From Euryodendron excelsum (taxonomy: Eukaryota > Streptophyta > Magnoliopsida > Ericales > Pentaphylacaceae), in the NCBI GenBank assembly GCA_033060915.1, contig CM065397.1, forward strand, positions 23,265,001 to 23,329,000: a stretch of 64,000 bases of DNA, in the 5' to 3' direction. The notes beneath the pieces were generated by a model. That model ran no database searches. It saw nothing but the letters and a program-made list of their open reading frames with translations, and was not told the DNA's origin. A program made the position numbers and the translations under genes. Of the stretch, positions 57,217 through 64,000 are shown in pieces (the first letter of the stretch is position 1; each line of letters starts with the position of its first letter).

Positions 57217-59136
57217 TGTTAGCTTAAGTTTTCATTAATTGATTTTGATAATGACAAATATAAATGTTTTAATGATTAAAATTTGGTTAATCTCAAGATT
57301 TCATAATAAAGTAAGTTTGATGTATGAGTTAAGATTTTTTATTTTAAAAGTTTAAATATATTGTGCATTTCAATGATATATCACTTAATTTTTATTTATG
57401 TTTTAAATGTTAATTATCTAACATTTCTTGAAGTTATTGTTAGTCTTGGACTTAAAAGGAATGCATAGCATGAAGAAGAAGACTAAGTTAAAGATAATGG
57501 TAAGAAAGCTCATTGGAGATAGTTTCAATATTATGTACATAACTTTTGATCCAACCGTTGGATTGATCTGATTTTTGTGGCATTTAAAATAAGACTCAAA
57601 ATTTCTATAAAGGGTATTTTATGAGAATTTCATGAATAGAATGTCTTATGGTACAAAACTAAGTTGGAATGTGACAAATTGTAGTAGAAGTTCAAAATAT
57701 GACAGCTGGGAGATAGCTCGAGTAATTTTATTATTACTTTTGATCTAACCGTTGTATATCTATGATTCTTATTGATCTGAAAAGATTACTTCTAGGGCTA
57801 CAACTTTTATCTTATAGCCATGTTCAAATTCAAACGTCATAAGGAAGAAAATTGAGGTGGAAGTGAAGACAATTCTGCAGAAATTCAAATATACCCACTG
57901 GGAGACAACTTGAGTATTTTGATGATAACTTCTGATCTGACCATTGGATCGACATGATTCTTGTAGATTTGAAAAAATGACTTCTATCACTACAACTTTT
58001 ATCTTATAGACATTTTCAAATTCAAACGTTATAAGGGAGAAAATTGAGGTGGAAGTGAAGATAACTCTGCAGAAATTCAAATATGTCAACTAGGAGACAG
58101 CTTGAGTATTTTGATGATAACTTTTGATCTAGCCGTTAGATCAACACGATTCTTAAGCTTTTGAAAAGTAGACGTCCATATCTACAAATTGTCTCTATAG
58201 AAATTTTCAAATTCAAATGTTATCAAGGAGAAAATCGAGAAGGAACAGAAGCAATCATATCTGAAATTCAAATCTTGATTGGCAGCAACTTTGTTCAAAC
58301 GGGAAGAAATGTGTTCAAACCTCTCCAACGACTAGAAGTTGATTTTAAGCTACAAATAATCCAATACTCTTCCTCTATAAATAGAGATACACAAGAGAAG
58401 CAAAGATACACAAGAGATTAAAAAGATTGAGCATAGAAAGTGATATTCATCAAGATCTTCAAGTTTTGAGCTTTACTTCTTCATCATTCCATCTCATCTT
58501 TGAACTTCATTCTTTTATTCAACTTTTGAGAGTTTTGTATCTATTGTTGTAAGATTCAACTCCCCTATATCATTTGTAAAAGGGTTGTTAAACCCTTGTA
58601 ATTTATTTCTTGAGTGATTGAGAGGAACACTCGGAGAAAAAGATCATCTTGGTACTTTGGTTTGGAGAGCAAAACAAAGAGTTATTTTTTTTAGTGTTTT
58701 TGGAACAAAACACTTGGTGTAAAGGTTTGCTAGCAACCGAACAAGCTAGTGGTGTAAAGCTATTTGAAGAATAGTGGATTTACCCAAGGAAGGAGCCTTG
58801 GAGGTGGACGTGGGATTGGCATAAGAGGAGCCAACCGAACCACTTTAAATCGTTGTGTTTGATCTATTCTCTTTTCTCTCTTTTTATCTTGCTTAATATC
58901 TTTCTTACATATAGTCTTGATATACTTGAGATATACACACACTTGAATCATTTGTAGTAATCTCACATTGATCATATCTTAGCTTGTCTTATTCATTACT
59001 TAACTGGATTAATATTTTATATCTTTTCTATTGCATCTCACCTCTTGAAAATTAGGTGTATTGGATTATTTCAAATTTTAATTTTTAATTATAAACCCAA
59101 TTCACCCTCCCTCTTGGAAATATGTCTCTATAGACA
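57217..59136 (+). mobile_element. SIRE-like LTR inserted in gag-pol
   Basis: It starts TGTTAGCTTAAGTTTTC directly after protease-region coding sequence. It ends after CCCAATTCACCCTCCCTCTTGG, probably at about 59,136 (CTATAGACA). CAATTCACCC...CTCTTGG ends are typical of Copia SIRE/Maximus LTRs. No primer-binding site or coding sequence follows: the next bases belong to a Tat LTR. Flanks CATGG and TATTC do not match, so it is not a simple solo LTR with intact target-site duplication. Confidence 0.65.
57541..58300 (+). repeat. Four tandem 191-bp repeats within the SIRE-like LTR
   Basis: ACTT(T/C)TGATC(T/C) anchors occur at about 57,541, 57,736, 57,927 and 58,119 (spacing 195, 191, 192). Each unit also carries GGAGA(T/C)AGCT(C/T)GAGTA, a GATTCTT and a TTTTCAAATTCAAACGTTAT block. 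The same period occurs inverted at 46,220-46,870. Confidence 0.75.
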
Positions 59137-62100
59137 TATTCCAATTTAAATCAATTTTTCAAACATAATCAAGTCAGTCAATCACTTTGCGGGTCCATTG
59201 GGCCCAAATATAAGCAAAATGACCAAAGTGCCCTTGGGACATTGTTTGGTCCAATTCTAGTGGGCATGTCTTTTCGAAGATAGTAAGTCTCCATTTTAAT
59301 CTCAAATCCAATTTCAAGTCCAATTCCAATTCTAATTAAATTTGGCACGCTTTTTGAGAAAGTTAATTCCTCAAGGCAATAAGTTCATCCTGTCCGGCAT
59401 GTTTTTCAAGAAAAATCTGCGGAACAGTAAATCCCTTCAAACCCGTCGACCGGGACGAGACCCCAAGTCCCCAAGATGGTAGAACGGTCCACCTTTGGCG
59501 CCTGCTAGCCCGCCAATGAATAAATGTTCGTTTCAGTACGTCTTCCGAGAAAGTTGATTTCTCAAGTGATAAGTCCACCTAGCAGCTTCCCAAGATCAAG
59601 CAGTCTCTAGAATAATCGCGACTCATTAGAGTAACGGAAATACTTGTAAACATCGCAACCGTCAGAGTAGCAAAAACACTCGTAAATAGGTCAACATTAG
59701 GAATTACCAACAAACCCCTATATCACGGGACCTCCGTCAGAGTGACGGAAACACTCAAAACCCAGGTCAACACCAGTGCCTGCTAGCCCACTCTGGTGAA
59801 AAATGACCAAATTACCCCTAGGGGCATTTCCGGTACGTTTCTTGAGAAAGTACCTAAGTCCTTAGAAAGGTAAGTCCACCCTTCTAAGATCATCCCAAAG
59901 ACGATCTGGCATGATTAGTTGCCTTCCAGTCAGTTTCGGGCCAATTCCAAGGCTCTTCAGTCAAAATGATCATTTTGCCCCTAGGCATCTGAGCGCCTCA
60001 GGAACTACGCCGGCTTTGGGTATAAAACTGGTAACCTCCCGGGGATACTTTTGATAGTATCCCCGGTCTTCCATTACCTTTCTAGGTCATTCCGAGTTAG
60101 TTTCGGCAAACCTGATGCAAAATGATCGTTTTGCCCCTAGTGGGCCGGTCGCCTCTCCTAACCACACCGGCTCTGGGTATCAAACCGGTAACCTCCTAGA
60201 AGATTCTAGCTAATGTTTCCAAGGTTCCAGTCTTCTTTCGGGATATTTTAAGTCCATCCTGGCAGCTTTCCGACCCAATTAACCGTTTTGCCCCTAATGG
60301 CCCGGTTAATCGTTCCGACACATCTTGACATCATTCTTCAAGTTTACTATCCCCCGAGATGTTATCCTAAGAGTTCTTGTCCCTTTCCGGCTCTCTAAAT
60401 CATTCTCAGACCTTCCAAATTCACTCATAGTGAAGCTAGGCTAAAAATTGCATGGTAGTCACTAGTACAAGTGTTCAAATCTTCTAAAGATACGTTGCTT
60501 GCCGACCTTAAAACTTTCCTAAGTGGCTAGCGCTACTAGCAGTGGCACAAAGGCAAAATTTGGCCTGTGGCACCAAAAGGAAATTGTGCCGAGCGCCACT
60601 GCAATAGGCGTCAGGTCAATCCTCTGTCTATAAATACAGAGCCTCCTCCAGCGTGAAAAGGGTCTGCAAACTTAGTCTAAAAACTGTCCTCTTTGATACA
60701 CAGATCTCGAACCCTCTCCAAACCCTAGTTCTCTTTAGGTTTTCCAAACCCTAGCCCCCATACACTCATATACACTCACGTACACTCATATACACTCATA
60801 TACTAGCTTCTAAAGCCTCCACTAAAGACTTGAAGTGCTGTAACTCCGAAACTCTCGAAGATCAGAATAAGCTCTTGAAGATCAAGGCGAAGATCGAAGC
60901 AAAGCAAGAAAAATAAGGCGAATAAAGCAAAGCAAATAAAAGAAGACGCAAGGTAGGTTTCTTATTTACGTTTATGCAATCCCCCTTCTCTCTTCTTTCT
61001 CCTAACCCACTTGGGTTTTCTTCTATTTTAATCCCCCATCTTCTACGCTTCCTTTCTTGCATGCTTGAAACAAGGGATTCCTTGATTCATGTGTAGGATT
61101 AGACTATTGAAAGTCACCGTGTCGGGGGCTTTCTCTTAGTTTAACCAGAGACCACGTGAGTTTGGCCTCCTTGATTATGTGGTGAAGCCTTTAACCTTAT
61201 ATGTTCACGACCCCAACTTGCATTGTGCATATTATAATCATGCATCTCTCCAAACTTTATTTTCAAATTTGTTTTCAAAACTTGCATCAAAACTATTTCA
61301 AAAACTTGCATTAAAGTTTTCTTCTCTAAAACTTATTTTCAAAATCACAATCCTAAGGTGATTCTAGTCTTTCCATGGTTAGGGTTGCTTTAGGAAAGTG
61401 TTACATTTAAATTGACTAATATGGTCCATATTTTCAAATCCTTATTGTTTTCAAAACCACAATCCTAGAATGGTTCTAACCTTCTCATGGCTAGAATCGT
61501 TTTAGGAAAGTGAGATATTTTTAGAGACTTGTAAAAGTCCATATTCAAATCCCTTTCCAAAATCTCCTTTTTAAATCCTCTCTAAAACCTTTTTTAAAAT
61601 CTTCTTCAAAATCTCTTTTCCAATATACTTTCTAAAAATTCTCTCCAATCTCCTTTCCAAAATTGCTTCCTAAAAATTATTTTCTAAAAATTTTCTTCAA
61701 AAACCTATTTTCCAAAACTTCTTTTTAAACTACTTTCCAAAAAACTCTCTTCAAAATTCACTTTCTAAAAATGCTTCTTAAGTTTCCTTTCTAAAAATTC
61801 TTTCCAAAAATCTCTTCCAAAAACTATATTTTCAAGTTTGATTTCTAAAAAACTCTTTTTTAAGATCTTTTTCTAAAAACCTTTCTTTCCCAAAAGTTCT
61901 ACTTTCCAAAATCTCTTTTCTTGGAGTTCAAGTTATACCCTAGAGCCATGGTTAGGAAACCCTAATTTTCTTTCCAAAAACATAATTTTCAATTTCCTAT
62001 TTTGGCCTCAAACTTTAGGTTTCCAAATCCTATTTTCTACATCAAAATCATATATTTTCAAATCCTATTTTCCACCCTAAAATTTAGGATTTTCAAACCT

Positions 62101-63579
62101 TCATCTTTCCAATTCCACGCTAAATCCAATCTCCCCATTTAGGAAACTAGATCAAATCCTCCGTTTTTGAAAACAAAATCAAAACATTTCTTTTTAGAAA
62201 CAAAATCTAATATTTTATTTTAGGAAATAGGAATCTCAATCTTTCCTAATCCATTCCTTCATGATCTCATACCTTCCTAAACCTTAAGTTTTCAAAATTT
62301 AAACTTTCAAATCTTTTCTTAAACTTTAAGCTTCTTAATTTTTCTAATTCCATATCTTTCCAAATTTCAACTTTTCAAATCTAAAATTTTCAAATCTTTC
62401 TTAAACTCAAACCTTTCTTAATTTCAAATATTTCTAAAACTCAAACCTCGAATCTTTCTAAATTCAAACCTTTCTTAAATTCAAATCTTTCCAAAATTCT
62501 AAACTTTCTAAATTTCAAATCTTTCCAAATTCAAAACTTTCTAAATTCAAAACTTCCCTAATTCGAAACTTTCCTAAATCGAAACTTTCCTAAACTGAAA
62601 CTTTTCTAAAATGAAACTTTCCTAATTCAAACCTTCCTAAGTCCAATCTTTCTTAAACCTCAAGTCTTTCCTAAGTTCCATCTTTCCTAAGTCTAGGTTT
62701 TCTAAAACCAAGGTTTCTAAAACCAATCGTTTCAAATCTTCCAATCAAAGTTTAAATTTCCTAATCTTCCAATCTAAATTCCAACTCAATTTCTTTTTCC
62801 AATCAAAATCTTCTATTTTTAATCGGACTTTTGTCCGAACTACGACTGACCTAATTCCTTAAAAGGGATACGTAGGCAACCTCCATGGGTGTGGTTATAA
62901 CTTTTTTCAAATCTCCAATTCCATAACTATTTTCAAACTTCCAATTCCAAAAATTTATTTTCAAATTTCTATCTCCAAATCCTTCTTTCAAAATCAAATC
63001 AAGTTCTTTTCAAATCTATTTTCAAAATCAAAGTCTTTTTTATTGGCTTTCATATCATGCATCATATTAAATTTCTTTTCAAAGTGGATAGTTTTGAACA
63101 TTTATTAATTGAAGACTATAATGAGTGAACTTAGGGTGAATAAACATGTAGGTACCGCAAGGGCGGGGTAAGGTGATGTCTTAGTACGTCTTCCCTACAC
63201 ATGACCAACCTTCGAACCTAGATCACTGTTTTCAAAGACCAAATGGAGTTATTTTCAAAAAAGGGCTTACATATTTTCAAAGGTTGCCAAACGACCTATT
63301 TTTCCTAAAAACCCTCTCTTAAGGAAGTATTTTCAAAATCTTTTTGAAAACTCTAAGTGTAATTCTCGGATTGTGCTTAGTTTTTAGGTGACCTAACTCA
63401 CCTTAATCAAGTTAGGTGGTGACTTCAAATTGTTTTCCAAAAGTACTTTATTCAAATCAAATTTTCAATTCAAACCTTGTCACACTCATCCTTCTAGGAG
63501 GATGAGTTTTAACGAGAGAGTACAGTATTTTTCCTGCTTGTGTATGTATTCCTCGAGTGCGAAAAATCTAGATGCGACA
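59137..63579 (+). mobile_element. Large Tat/Ogre-like LTR, 5'-truncated
   Basis: 4.4 kb matching 2,870-4,590 over its first 1.5 kb and 690-1,516 over its last 0.8 kb. TATAAAT is at 60,629-60,635 and the transcribed part contains a TACACTCATA tandem (60,759-60,803). It ends GATGCGACA at 63,579, exactly where gag reading resumes (coding AAGAGGAGAA on -). The first roughly 70 bp including the TGTAAGC terminus are missing, replaced by the SIRE-like LTR. The 66-codon ORF at 60,862-61,062 and its neighbours have no support. Confidence 0.75.
60629..60635 (+). promoter_or_regulatory. LTR TATA box
   Basis: TATAAAT in CTGTCTATAAATACAGAG, equivalent to 4,484-4,490. The sequence CTGTCTATAAATACAG is itself nearly palindromic. 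Confidence 0.5.
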
Positions 63580-63889
63580 TTCTCCTCACGTTTGGGTTTC
63601 TTACTTTCACGCCCATCTTTTTTCTCAGTCTTCTCGCCAACCTTCTCCTGTATTGGCTGTGCTACATCCTTTTCCAACCGTGCATACTGTTCAATCCTCA
63701 GCATCAGGTCTTGTATCCAGGTGACTGATTTTTTCATGAGGGATTGCCTCAACCGGTGTTCTCTGGGAAGATCAATCTTAAACTGTGCAACAGCCAGCTG
63801 CTCGTTGCAGTCCTCTATTTCATTATAAGCCCCCAATATCTCCTTGCGTATGCGTGTAATCCCTCATCATCTTTCTTCTGTAAGGTTAG
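63580..63889 (-). pseudogene. gag fragment of the Retand-like element
   Basis: - strand translation: LTLQKKDDEGLHAYARRYWG, then after a one-base frameshift near 63,835 AYNEIEDCNEQLAVAQFKI, then LPREHRLRQSLMKK and DLMLRIEQYARLEKD. This is the retrotransposon gag (capsid) C-terminal part of plant Ty3-gypsy elements. It is cut at 63,580 by the big Tat LTR and at 63,889 by the next one. The apparent continuation to 63,486 is LTR sequence. The nucleocapsid zinc knuckle expected before protease is absent. Confidence 0.8.
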
Positions 63890-64000
63890 TGTAAGCACCC
63901 CATTTTTAACTGCTCAGCAGTCTACACTCCGTCTAGACTTGTACTCAAGTCAATATGGACGTATTCCAATCAGAACCAACTCTCTAAGTCTAAATCCCGT
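63890..64000 (+). mobile_element. Start of a further Tat/Ogre-like LTR
   Basis: TGTAAGCACCCCATTTTTAAC interrupts gag, using the same terminus as 2,800. It runs off the window, so its length and target-site duplication (candidate GTTAG before it) cannot be checked. Confidence 0.7.

Larger units (their letters stand above)
49842..63889 (-). mobile_element. Ty3/gypsy Tat-Retand-like retrotransposon, interrupted by nested LTRs
   Basis: In - strand order: gag fragment (63,889-63,580), foreign LTRs (63,579-57,217), protease (from 57,216), reverse transcriptase, RNase H, integrase (to 53,569), an extra ORF on the opposite strand (50,727-53,143) and a probable 3' LTR (50,361-49,842). This order, with an antisense additional ORF between pol and the 3' LTR, is the layout described for plant Tat/Retand elements. 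The 5' LTR would lie beyond 64,000. All ORFs are broken. Confidence 0.75.

Noticed and set aside
1..64000. CRISPR array or bacterial operon structure
   Set aside because: Repeats are transposon-derived or microsatellite, and genes have spliceosomal introns. Nothing prokaryotic is visible.

Overview
The window is nuclear DNA of a flowering plant, very likely a woody or otherwise repeat-rich eudicot. The evidence is GT-AG introned genes with clear plant orthologues, AT-rich intergenic DNA, many (GA)n microsatellites, and plant-type LTR retrotransposons, LINEs and MITEs. I cannot name the species.

Layout: (1) 1-4.6 kb is debris of long Tat/Ogre-like LTRs, all on the + strand. (2) 5.1-14.5 kb holds a tandem segmental duplication carrying two cytosolic class II small heat-shock protein genes (both - strand) with heat-shock elements just upstream. 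LINE and MITE remnants separate the copies. (3) 15.65-23.93 kb is a three-exon gene (- strand) for a protein with two U1-type C2H2 zinc fingers. Its 6.8-kb second intron is full of transposon relics. (4) 27.11-42.70 kb is a complete ten-exon protein phosphatase 2C gene (- strand, 360 codons by my splicing). Its introns contain a scrambled LTR element with a target-site duplication, a SINE-like sequence, a 22-nt G run and a hAT transposase fossil. (5) 44-49.8 kb is intergenic: a purine-rich MITE cluster, an antisense SIRE-like LTR with 191-bp internal repeats, and a terminal-inverted-repeat element. (6) 49.84-63.89 kb is a Ty3/gypsy element of Tat/Retand type on the - strand (gag, protease, reverse transcriptase, RNase H, integrase). 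Beyond integrase it carries an extra intron-containing ORF on the opposite strand. Its gag region is interrupted by a SIRE-like LTR and a 4.4-kb Tat LTR, and another Tat LTR starts at 63,890.

Only three host gene types are convincing: the sHSP pair, the zinc-finger gene and the PP2C. All lie on the - strand and nothing suggests they act in one pathway. The sHSPs are stress-induced chaperones, the PP2C is a Ser/Thr phosphatase, and the zinc-finger protein probably binds RNA. The remainder is mainly nested and decayed mobile DNA.

Most notable are: an sHSP copy whose stop codon is lost into a (CT)27 microsatellite; an antisense, spliced extra ORF with its own TATA box in the Retand-like element; a 191-bp tandem period conserved in two oppositely oriented LTRs; and a nonsense-mutation spectrum in pol that looks like deamination of methylated cytosine.
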